Made by a program: the position numbers and the translations under genes. From positions 32,589,237 to 32,653,236 of the forward strand of contig OX388307.1 of assembly GCA_947579605.1 (NCBI GenBank): DNA of 64,000 bases. Reading direction: 5' to 3'. Positions 54,386 through 64,000 of the stretch are shown here, in pieces. Source of the DNA: Athripsodes cinereus (lineage: Eukaryota; Arthropoda; Insecta; Trichoptera; Leptoceridae). Below the pieces are notes generated by a model that worked only from the letters and a program-made list of their open reading frames with translations, did no database searches and was not told where the DNA came from. Numbering within the stretch: the stretch's first letter is position 1; every line of letters begins with the position of its first letter.

Positions 54386-55762
54386 GATAAAAAAATTATC
54401 CAAAAAAAAACTATCTGTTCTCTCGCCTATCCACACATAATTAAACACATTTTTTTTAATTAGCAAAACCAATCCTAGGTGTATCACGGGAAAGGTAGGT
54501 ACTCCAACAATTACTATTTAAAACATTTACCAATTCATTTTCTAACCCATTCCATTTGTATATTAACCCGTTCTTCAGCTCATAATTAACAATTCGGACA
54601 CAAACAATGGCAAAATTTACAACGAAGTATTTATGAATAGGTATGTAGGCATACATGGTTCTCTCATTCACAATACACATCTCATGGTATTCTCCAGGTA
54701 ATGTCGGCACACTTCTCAACCTCCCACTCTCACGTCTCCGACCAGCCCTCTTGCTTGATCCATCCTCTATCCTCCAAATCATCACAACTATACCTCAACC
54801 GGCTTTCACAACCACTGGGAACTCCAACCCCTTATACCAAGGCGGTCAGGCTATCAGCCCAAAGCTCGAATAGCCCTTTCATCCCTCTAACTCTCTTCTA
54901 CCTCATAACTCGCACTGTGTATCAAGCCCCTACGCTTTGCCGGGAAACACACGTCCCGTACACAAGCTGCCTGAATACACACACCCCTTTCCTCTACTCT
55001 CTTCTAGAAATTCTTCTTTTCTACCTAGCGCCTCGCCGACATACCTGCCATTCACCCCATCTTCTCTTTCACTCTGCAAAACATACCCTTCCATGTATCA
55101 CCATACATAACTATGCTTAACTTCCGCGCATGTACACAATTTTCCCGCGTTTTCCCCAAAAAACCGCGCGCTTTAATACTACCACGGTGTCTGTATTTTC
55201 CCCGCGCATTTCAATTCGCGCCATTTCCCAAACTCGATTACACCTTGCGCAACTCTTTGTTAAATTCACAAATAACTATCATTTAATTATAAAAAAAAAT
55301 CCAAAACAACAATGAATATTACCCACATAGATATAGTATAACACACAGTCTACTTTTACATTTCACATAAATTGCTATCATCTCATTTTTATACACAATT
55401 GAAACATTAAATTTACACATTTTCCCACACAAATTTTGAAACTGTTATCACTACAATACAAACAAATTATTTTCGAGTACCTACCAGTACACCTCTAAAA
55501 TAATACACAAAATAAATTTTACCAATCCAGTTTTGAGCGCCAGGTTATTTTTCAGAAAAATAACCAAAACTATTTAAAATTATTCTACATCACCGCCAAA
55601 ACAAATCAAAGTAATATGCCAATACAAATATAAAAAAAAACTCTACAGATTGAAAAACAACATCCTTCCTCCAATTCCAGCTTCCTTGTCTCTCAGGGAT
55701 ATTAGTCGTGGGTTTGTTTATAGTGATTATACATCCCTTAAGGATGTATTTTTTCACTAAGG

Positions 55763-55780
55763 GCCCCACGTTGGGCGCCA
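55763..55780 (-). promoter_or_regulatory. tRNA primer-binding site of the LTR element
   Basis: On the minus strand it reads TGGCGCCCAACGTGGGG, beginning 4 bp after the 5' LTR. TGG at the start matches the CCA end of a tRNA. It defines the element's direction as minus. Confidence 0.8.
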
Positions 55781-55784
55781 AATT

Positions 55785-57243
55785 TGACAAGGGCCCGTTC
55801 TCAGCTGGAAGGAGGCAAGGAGAGAAAAGCGATACTTACATAATATACCTACAATACTCATCTCATATATTCATAATAATAATTACAAAAAAAACAACAT
55901 TGGCATACTACAGTGAAATTTATGGGCGGTGATGAAAACACAAGCGTTTATTTACACTAATATTTCTATTTATTTACAAAAACACACGATTATCAAAATT
56001 AAAAATAAAGGCATTTAAAACTAATGTTTCCTATCTAAATTATAGCCTACCCCTCATTCCGATTAAAATATGTCTTTATCCAAATTATAAAATACACAGT
56101 CTTTTCACTACACATTAATATTAATTGTCACTATCAAAAAAAAAAACAAAACACAGACGCACAAGAATCGCTCACGTTGGGTGGGAGCCTAGGCACCCTA
56201 GCCCGGCTCATACCACCCTGATGCATCGTCCTGCCTGCTGAACTGCAGACAGGCGCAATCCTTCCCACGCTGGCATTCTGGGATATGGTCCTCAGAATGG
56301 TATCCGTCCGAGGCCAGCGGCCTTCAAGCCCACGAGAGGCTACATCCTGGGACCCGGCATCTTAGGCGGGAAACGGTGGGGTCCCATCTTGTTGGCTCCG
56401 CCACACAAGGGCGGGAGCAACGCTCTCCACGGAGGCCTGGCGGGTAATGTTGTGGAACCCGGCGTCCTGGGCGGAAAACCGCGGGGTCCCATCTTGCTGG
56501 CTCCGCCACACAAGGGCGGGAGCAACGTTCTCCACGGAGGCCTGGCGGGTAGTGTTTTCGTGGTCTGCCGCTGATGGCCCGCTTAGGGGATGCTACCCCA
56601 CGCTCTCTACCTTCACACCACACCCTTTGCCTTCATTCTGCATCTTTATCCCGGACATACGGCGTTACTAGCTAGTATGCCCGGGTACTTTGCTCGCAGA
56701 CTACCAGCGTATTCTACGCAACATATCTCACACGATTAGATAAATTCATAATTAAATTAAAAAAAAGTGTCCAATTTCACCACAGTATAACGGTTCATTT
56801 TTTTTTTTATCCCCCCCATTTTCAAACAAAACCCCAATCTATACTGACAACCTAACTAGCACTTACATACTAGTTACAATGTAAGGAGAGTGTATGTATG
56901 TTGGTATCTACGTTCGTGCAGGTAGTATTTCATATCACCTTTGATATTATACCTACCTACAGGAACGTTTACATCTAGATTACAATGTACATACAAACAA
57001 ACACACACTCTGACCTATAACATAACATTATGGGTTGATTGGCGAGAGACACGAAAGACGGCGACGAATGGTGACCACATGTGATTCATGGAATCACGTC
57101 CAGTACCTGCCTTGGGTCGTTGTTTCACGAAGTTTGCACGATTTTTAGATATTTTAATTATTATTATTACTACTGACCGAATATTATTACGAAAAATATT
57201 TTGGATAATTTTTTTATCACCGGCCAAAAACCACCACATATCA
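55785..57243 (-). repeat. 5' LTR (1459 bp)
   Basis: This is the right-hand LTR and the same length as its partner. Visible differences are limited to one- or two-base changes in homopolymers (near 53.88/56.76 and 53.93/56.80 kb). It includes the same GC-rich 105 bp double repeat at about 56.35-56.56 kb. Confidence 0.92.
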
Positions 57244-58051
57244 ACCTTATAAGTCGAAAGACGTCTCTCTGCGAATTAACAAACAATAGTAGAAAGGAAC
57301 ACTTGTTTCAAATTGCATTAATAACGATAGCCTTTATTTGTGTTCACAACCATTATCAGTGATTTAATTATGCATAAATAACTTGTCTCTTTGCAAATAG
57401 CCTAGGATCATTCTAAAGAGTCGTGGTGTACGAATAATTATTAGCCTACAATAATAATATTTTGTGCTTGTAGGTGAAATGCAGCGATCGAAAGTGGCTC
57501 AATTATGATTACAACAACGGCAACGGTAAACGGTAAACAAGTGGCGGAAAGAGGAAATTGGGATTATTGTATGAAAGCGAATAATAACTACCCAATCTAC
57601 CTACATTTACCAATAATAATAATAATAATACATATATACCTATACTCGTAGTAATCGTCGGGTGTGTACGGGCATTAATGTAACAGAGTCGGCTTAAGTA
57701 AATATTATTATTTTATTATGAAAGAGTCCGTAATTATTCGTAATAACATGGTTACGAAATAAATGATATTTTTACGGAATAAAATATATCTATTTAATTC
57801 TATTTTATAATGTACATTTATTAATTTTAACAGGTGGGTTAAAACGTGGACTCTCAAATTGAGTAGCATAAACCGGCTGGAGGCATTTAAGATCTAGATA
57901 CATCTAGGAATGATTCGTATTCGCATTGCGTGTTTTTCAGTGTTTAACACTCTGAAAACTCATTTATCAAAAAAAAATGTTCTCTAAGAATGGGGATCTG
58001 ATTATGAACTAGTTACGAAAGACGACGGTGTTTTTTATTTTACTCTTTTCT

Positions 58052-58277
58052 TGATGTGATTTTTTAGATTATTATGTAATTATTAATATTTTTTGACCTT
58101 TTTATTTGCTACCGCGGTTTCGGTGGAGCGTCCACCATTATCGAGCGTTAATCTAACAGGATTAACGTTGTTTTAGATTAACGCTCGTTAATGGTGGACG
58201 CTCCACCGAAACCGCGGTAGCAAATAAAAAGCTCAAAAAATAACAATAATTACATAATAATCTAAAAAATCACATCA
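58052..58277. repeat. 226 bp near-perfect palindrome, copy 2
   Basis: It is the counterpart of 31007-31232. The only difference noticed is near the loop ('ctaacagg' for 'ctaaaagg'), so both arms have stayed paired since the duplication. Confidence 0.9.
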
Positions 58278-58766
58278 TGTCTAGAAATTGTTATATTGTG
58301 AATGCCGAAAACATAAGCAAAGTGATTAATTACTCTTTTCTGTCAATTTATACAATATATGCATAGGATAGGATATTGTGTAAGAAAATGAGGCGAATAT
58401 TATGTGTAATATTGTAAAATAATATTTATAGATATAAAAAGAAAATACCAATTTATATTTTATTATGTCTTTTTCTTTTCGTGTCGGTCAAAAAAAGATA
58501 AAAAAAAACAAAAGATCATTAAAATCTACATTCCCATTCCCTCACAGAAAGCCACTTTCTCTCTTACAGCTCCCTCCAGGTGAGTTAACTCCACAAATTC
58601 CTCCCAGTGACACTGTCTGGGAGCCATTGGACATATCAGGAGGTGCCCAGTATTTTGTTCCTCTCCACAGTCATACACCATGCTCTAAGCCAGTCTAAGC
58701 CAAACCCTATCTCCGAAGATTCTTCCTAGTGCGTCCCACTTCTGAATTCTATTATGTACGTATGTA

Positions 58767-59400
58767 GGGGAAGGTTGGGCAAGACGGGGCTTTTAAGCTG
58801 AAATGTCAAAAAAAACACATTTCTTTCTATAAATTCTTAAAAAAAAGTTTATTGACACAGACTTTGATCTTTAATCTAGCAAATGAATCACATATTTGTA
58901 AGAATAAACATAAAGAAATAATATATTCAATTTAAAAAAATCTTTTTCACCCCGTCTTGCCAACGGGTTGGGGCAAGATGGGGTACTAAAAATATACCCT
59001 TTAAATAGACGGGGTACCAGTACACCGTCTTGCCTCCTTCACTATTCTTTTCAAAAACAATTTTTGTTTCTGAAATAATACTTCACAGTTGATAATCGAC
59101 TATCTTACCTTAAAGTACAATAGTTGGATCTTTTTTATTAGCGACTGTCAAACAATCTGAATCACGATATTCTAACTTCAACGACACAATCATCAAAATG
59201 AAGCAAAATAACATGAAATATGCGAAAAACACGTTTAGTATCACAGCATCACGGAGCGAGCAGCCAATGCTGATGTAACTTTGTAACTAGTGGGGGGTCC
59301 GAAGAGAGCATCTAATTGCATCCAGCGTTCAGGGCTACGGTTCCACTTTTATCGCAGTACCCCATCTTACCTCACCACCCCGTCTTACCCAGCCTTCCCC
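58767..59400. mobile_element. MITE with TA target sites (634 bp), copy 2
   Basis: It is the counterpart of 31724-32357, the same length, with a handful of substitutions. Confidence 0.75.
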
Positions 59401-59656
59401 TACGTTCATTTTGCTCCGAGTACTCAAATAAAATCAAATAATTTTTATATAGCTCCTTCTGCTACACATAATATAATACCTACCAACCATAACATACACA
59501 CTTGTTCTATCTATATAATGTTCCTCAATAATAATTCCATATTAATATGTAATATCTTTACTTTTTACGTTGGTTAATCTTCCGTTTTATGTATGTTTTC
59601 TTGTCGCCAATAAATATTTATATCATCACGACGTAGGCAGTTGACCAATTACATTT

Positions 59657-59832
59657 GAGTTCGTCGGTAGCCTGGAGGTAGAGTCTCGGCCTTCAGAACA
59701 AGGGGTCCGTGGTTCGATACCAGGTGCCGGCAAACTCCCCTTTCACGACACAAGCTTTTAGCTTAGTGTGAAAGGTGTATAAGGTTGTATTTGGGTTTAT
59801 AACAAAACCCAGATATATCTTTAAAAAAAAAT
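59657..59832 (+). repeat. SINE-1, copy 2
   Basis: It is the counterpart of 32614-32789. It has 'cacgacacaagc' where copy 1 has 'cacgacataagc'. Confidence 0.85.
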
Positions 59833-59837
59833 GTAAA

Positions 59838-60043
59838 AAAACAAGTTGTCCTCTCTGTGCCAAACAAAGTTGAAGACGATGAAAATGGAATGCATGCCTC
59901 ATCGCTAAATTCAATATATGTATTTGATATCTTATAAGTAATGTTTTACGTACACCTACCTCAAACCACAAAACACTCGAAAACTTATAAAAAAAACACC
60001 CCATGTGGTAGACTCCATTTAAAGAGAAATTAAACTTAATAAA
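59838..60043 (-). repeat. D-repeat, copy 2 (i)
   Basis: It is the counterpart of 32796-33000. Confidence 0.6.
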
Positions 60044-60211
60044 CAAAAAAAAATCAAAATGAAATAATTAAAATGTATCAGGAGCACAGAATAAAATAGA
60101 ATATCCTCAGCTCACTTCTTTCTGCCATACATTTCTAACGATCTTTTATTGCCATAGAAAAGAATCTTGGAAGATGTGCAATTATATTGCTAAATTAGAT
60201 TAATTTATTCA

Positions 60212-60412
60212 TATTATCACACCATTCCCCTTATGTAGGCTAGCCAGTAGATTAACTGCTTATAATAACTTGCATTTCGTCCTCTTCGTGTAAGAAAAGC
60301 AAAAGACATTGATTGGCTGCAAACCTCACAGCTGAATTTAAGATGTCCAATATTTTATTTATAAGGAATGTTTTACAAACGCATGCCTTTTACAGGACCT
60401 TAGTAATATCTC
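60212..60412 (-). repeat. D-repeat, copy 2 (ii)
   Basis: It is the counterpart of 33170-33375, with a 4 bp deletion ('gacattgattgg' for 'gacattcatgattgg'). Confidence 0.65.
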
Positions 60413-60496
60413 AGAAGGACGAAATAATGATAATTATTCTACACATAGTCCACATAATATCATACATTACTTTGGTTATCTGGGAGATATTACATC

Positions 60497-62136
60497 CAGA
60501 GATGTGCTTTATTTCAAATAAATCCATTTCAAATGGAAATGCAAAATAGGTATTTTCCATTTTGCATTTTAAATGCCTTTTTTTTCAATCCATTTCTATT
60601 TCCATTTCAAATGCCTTTTTCAATGCATTTTGCATTTCAAATGCATTTTTGAAACATTACTCATTTTGTTACCTAACCTTATAATTTTTTCATAGTTTTT
60701 TTTTTTTTTTTATTTTATTTTTATTTATTTCACAATCCACGGCGTGAGCCTTTTACATGTTTAAGAATAAATAATACACAAATCAAATATCTCATTCACA
60801 ACACAGTTGGAAAACAAGAATTAACAAAACACAAAAGAGAATTATTTCATAACAATAATAATTTAAGTCAAATCATAAAATATTGGAGTGTCAGTACAGA
60901 ATGTCAATGAAATGTTTAGTATTTAATATGTCAAGAATTAAAATTGCAATAATGTAGGAGATGTCATGTAGATAGAAGAAAAAAAAATCTAATCTAATGG
61001 AAATGATACAAATAATTTGAATGTCATAAGAATTAATGTCATAAATAGTTAAAATGTCAAATTGTCTGTAATGATTTAAAATGTCAATAAATTAAACAGA
61101 AAATTGTTACTTATAATTTAAATTATCAATGATGTGACGTTACCAGATGAAGAAATAATCAAAAAATAGTACTCAGATATTATATAGATAAAAAAAAAGT
61201 AAAACAAAACACAAACACTCGTCGAAATGCCCATTGTTAGTTAAACATTGAAATAATTTATAACGTCATGTTTATATTTAGGTAAACTGTCGGCAAAAAT
61301 GTCTGTATCATTACCCACCAGATTACCCAGTCTGTGGATTCGAATCATAGGAGAGTAAAATGTGTAATTGTTCCTAGTGATGGGTTCTCGAAACAATACA
61401 GTCTGTCTGGTACTTCTGGTAGGTATGTTAAATTGAATAAGTTCAATCAATTCGGGAGAGTCTATTTCTCCTCTGAGAAGTTTATGAAGGAAGCAAAGAT
61501 CAAAGACTTTTCTATGATTTACTAAGCTGAGGAGTCCAAGCTCGTCCATCAAAGCCGAATAATCAATGCTCTCCACCGGTATTCCTAATTTATAATTAAT
61601 CAGTCTCAAGAATTTTCTCTGTACTCTCTCTACACTATTGATGTGGATGTTATAATTTGGAGACCATATTACTGTATTATACTCCAATAATGGTCTCACG
61701 AGAGAAACAAAAAGTAGTCTATAAGACCGAATCAATCGGAGATCAGTCACCAGTCTGAAAACGAAACCTAAAGTCCTCATGGCCTTACCGACAATTTCCT
61801 CAATATGTAAGTTGTAAGTCAGATCTTCAGAGAAGGTAATACCCAGATCTCTCAAATTTGAGACACACTCAAGTACAATACCATCAATGGTATAATTGTA
61901 TGAAATCTTAGATCTGGTTTTATGGAATTGAATGACTGTTTATTTCAACTCTTTCATTTCACCTGAGAAACCATTTTGCATTTTAAAAAGCATTTTGAAA
62001 ATAGGTATTTTGCATTTTGCATTTGAAATGCTTTTCTAAAAACCATTTTGCATTTTGCATTTTCAAATGGAAAAGTTTCAACCCATTTCCATTTTGCATT
62101 TCAAATGGTTTTGAGTACCCATTTTGCACATCTCTG
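60497..62136. mobile_element. hAT-like element with nested LINE, copy 2
   Basis: It is the counterpart of 33457-35096, with the same ATTACATC duplication (60489-60496, 62137-62144). One 'gcaaaat' unit is lost near the left end and one 'cattttg' unit is gained near the right end, showing slippage in the subterminal repeats. Confidence 0.88.
61241..61938 (-). pseudogene. LINE ORF2 fragment after the polymerase core, copy 2
   Basis: It is the counterpart of 34208-34905. The 204-residue main frame (61241-61855) differs by one residue (Ser for Pro in the IDYPALMDELG stretch). No catalytic motifs. Confidence 0.8.
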
Positions 62137-62517
62137 ATTACATCCAGGCGATAATCTCGCCAATTGTTCACAATTTTTTTGTTCGGTTAAGTTTTGGTAC
62201 TTCGCTCTTCTCTATTCGATTCTTCTCAAGACCATCCACTAACATTTTTGTATCGATTAATAAAAATCATAGATTTTGTTAGTTTTAGTTGTTGCTTGGT
62301 TTAATAAACGTCGTAATATTTGAAATTTATAGATTACATGGTGAATATATACTACTCATTTACCTGAACATCTAAAGTTCATTAGGAGAGCAAAGGTGTG
62401 TTGCAAACATTTGCTAACCAACTTGTCCTGCAATTTGTACAGGAAACCCTTGCTATACGAATGGAAAGCGTGTATACTTAGATCACTTAAATGTCGTAGT
62501 ATGCAGAATGGATAGCG

Positions 62518-62758
62518 TAGTGTAATGTACTTTGGACTTTATACACTGCACCTTTAAATTGGACACAAACAGTCAATCACGCAGCGTAGCAGTGCAAACC
62601 AAGGTCGCAACTATAATGAGCCCCGTTCCATATAGGAAGCTAGCCTATATAGATAAATATAGTATTGCTACTCAATGCAATCTTGCTTGGTTAACTTGTA
62701 AACAAGTCCAAAGTTCAATTTAAAGGTGAGTGTACAAAGTCCAAAGTGCATTACACTA
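62518..62758. mobile_element. Foldback element (241 bp), copy 2
   Basis: It is the counterpart of 36054-36294, the same length and apparently identical ends. Confidence 0.7.
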
Positions 62759-63829
62759 CAGATAGGAACAATATAAGTATCATTCATCTTAAAATACTTC
62801 TGTACGTATACTTTACAACCAGTAAATCGATTACATGTAATAAAATATGAATGTCGTCTTCTCCATACTTATGAGAAGTAAATGAATGAGAGTGGATGGC
62901 ATAACCAAAATAAATTAATAATCTAACATAACATAAATTCGACGATTTCTTAATCTCTGGGCAATTCTATATATTCAATTATGTACATTGATTACAAACA
63001 ATTACATAAAAGGTAAACATTCAAGTTAGATACAATCAATATACAGAGGGCGAGTTTAACGCAAAAACGTGATCTCTTCAACTAACCCAAATACTAAGAA
63101 GAATGATAAAAAAAAATATTTTTATGGAAAGTATGTAAAGAATATAATAATTATAAATAGTTAGTGTGGAAGTCTGGGAATGACGGGCATATGTTTAAAA
63201 GTAAAAAAATACATGTATAACAAAACGCATAAATGTGCAGAGGCGAATGTCATGTGTAGGAATCGAGAGAATTGGAGCTCCGTTCTCTCTGCAAAAAAAA
63301 GTTATAATGTGATACGAACAATATTGATCTGATGGTCATTATAACACATCAATATGAAAGTTTATTTAAACTATCTACTCAAGGAGATCAAAATAATATT
63401 TAGGTACATATTACATATGTACATATTTCGTTTAATTTAATTTTCCGTAAACCGAACTCTCGTAATGCAGAAGTACGCTTATGTATACAGAGTGTATTGT
63501 TCCAACAGTAACAGACAACATTATTAGACTTGAATATTCAAAGTTCAAAAGTGGAAGATGAAAACTTTATCTGGTAAGTTGGTCTACTAATAATATTATT
63601 ATTAATGCACATATTTATGTAGTATGTAAAACATAATATTACTATTAGTTTATGGTGGATGCAATGTTTGGATGGTAGCGAATATGTCTCAAACACCAAA
63701 CAAATTTCAATCTACTACTTAGAAAAACATAAGAAATACATTATTTTGAAAGATAATAAACACAATGAATGACTGTATAATATATGTAACAAGATTGTGC
63801 ATTTCTTTGAAAAAATGTGCCACCTGAGA

Positions 63830-64000
63830 TATCAACTGTTGTATTAGTGTCAATTAGTTATTATTTATCGTGTCGAAACCCAGAAAAATCAATCAAAACT
63901 GATCTCCGGTACTATGCAAATCGCACAGCACGAAGAGATGCGTCAAAAATATCCTCCATAGTGCATGGGACAGGGCACAACGGACACTCCAAAAAGTGTG
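63830..64000 (-). pseudogene. Jockey-type LINE 3' end, copy 2 (cut by window edge)
   Basis: It is the counterpart of 37370-37535: the start of the C-terminal CxC...H...C block read on the minus strand. The rest lies outside the window. Confidence 0.7.

Larger units (their letters stand above)
54368..55784 (-). other. Internal region of the LTR element, non-coding
   Basis: It is 1417 bp long and markedly C-rich and G-poor on the plus strand. The longest frame (54701-55120, plus strand) runs against the element's direction and shows no retroviral motif. It probably holds packaging and replication signals only. Confidence 0.7.
52909..57243 (-). mobile_element. Non-autonomous LTR retrotransposon (4335 bp)
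   Basis: Two 1459 bp direct repeats begin TGACAAGGG and end CACATATCA. They enclose a 1417 bp interior and are flanked by a 4 bp duplication ACCT (52905-52908, 57244-57247). On the minus strand a primer-binding-site-like 'tggcgcccaacgtgggg' lies 4 bp inside the 5' LTR, and a polypurine tract 'aaaagagggggg' lies 6 bp before the 3' LTR. The LTRs are almost identical, so the insertion is recent. No gag, protease, polymerase or integrase frame is visible, so it must use proteins from another element. Confidence 0.92.
52861..57318. mobile_element. Small element carrying the LTR retrotransposon, unique to copy 2
   Basis: Flanked by TAATAACGATAG (52849-52860 and 57319-57330). The ends of the insert (52861-52908 and 57248-57318) join to give 'attgataatgacct' + 'tataagtcgaaagacgtctc', the core of the 14.4 kb minisatellite and the 18.77 kb unit, followed by 'gaacacttgtttc'. 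This is a short element of about 120 bp into which the LTR retrotransposon later inserted. Copy 1 shows the unfilled site near 30240-30257. Confidence 0.7.
48976..64000 (+). repeat. Large direct duplication, copy 2 (runs off the window)
   Basis: It is the counterpart of 22683-37535. It lacks the R1-type LINE and the 35.13 kb LINE tail, and carries the SINE, foldback MITE, LINE tail and LTR element listed below. A 35 bp piece present at 30.95 kb is missing at 58.02 kb. Confidence 0.95.

Noticed and set aside
54701..55120. 139-codon plus-strand frame inside the LTR element as a possible gag
   Set aside because: It runs opposite to the direction set by PBS and PPT and lacks knuckles, protease or other motifs. 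The C-rich, G-poor composition alone can leave it open.

Overview
The window is AT-rich eukaryotic DNA with no bacterial-style gene packing, no rRNA or tRNA genes and no clearly intact host gene. It is built from non-LTR retrotransposon (LINE) fragments, tRNA-derived SINEs, foldback MITEs, hAT-like and PIF/Harbinger-like non-autonomous elements, one non-autonomous LTR retrotransposon and simple repeats. This composition suggests an arthropod, most likely an insect. The order cannot be fixed from the sequence.

Layout. 1-20.7 kb is a mosaic of nested repeats: many copies of an unclassified dispersed repeat (called the D-repeat here), C-terminal scraps of several LINE lineages, a 491 bp PIF/Harbinger-like MITE (6120-6610), a 384 bp hAT-like MITE with an exact 8 bp target-site duplication (TSD) (11763-12146), and a minisatellite fused to CT/CA microsatellites (14.4-15.15 kb). 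20.69-22.70 kb holds a small foldback element followed by three head-to-tail copies of a ~440 bp inverted-repeat element (MITE-A). 22.76-27.08 kb is a 5'-truncated R1-type LINE on the minus strand. It has an intact 1053-residue endonuclease/reverse transcriptase ORF and a zinc-knuckle ORF1 remnant, flanked by a perfect 15 bp TSD.

The dominant structure is a long direct duplication. About 22.69-37.54 kb (copy 1) recurs at about 48.98-64.00 kb (copy 2), which runs off the window edge. Single-copy stretches look nearly identical, but the copies differ by clean transposon insertions. Copy 1 alone carries the R1-type LINE and a LINE 3' end at 35.13-35.72 kb. Copy 2 alone carries a SINE (50.73-50.92 kb), a foldback MITE (51.89-52.06 kb), a LINE 3' end (52.15-52.53 kb) and a 4.3 kb LTR element (52.91-57.24 kb). 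For each, the other copy shows the unfilled site, so insertion boundaries and TSDs can be read directly. The left edge of the duplication falls exactly at the end of MITE-A, and MITE-A has opposite orientation at the two places.

Shared by both copies are a 226 bp near-perfect palindrome, a 634 bp MITE with TA target sites, a SINE, two D-repeats, a hAT-like element with a LINE nested in it, a 241 bp foldback element and a Jockey-type LINE remnant. 38.2-48.5 kb between the copies is more of the mosaic, with one weak candidate for a membrane-protein exon at 45.56-45.85 kb. No genes cooperate in a pathway here. The intact LINE ORFs are the only convincing protein-coding unit.
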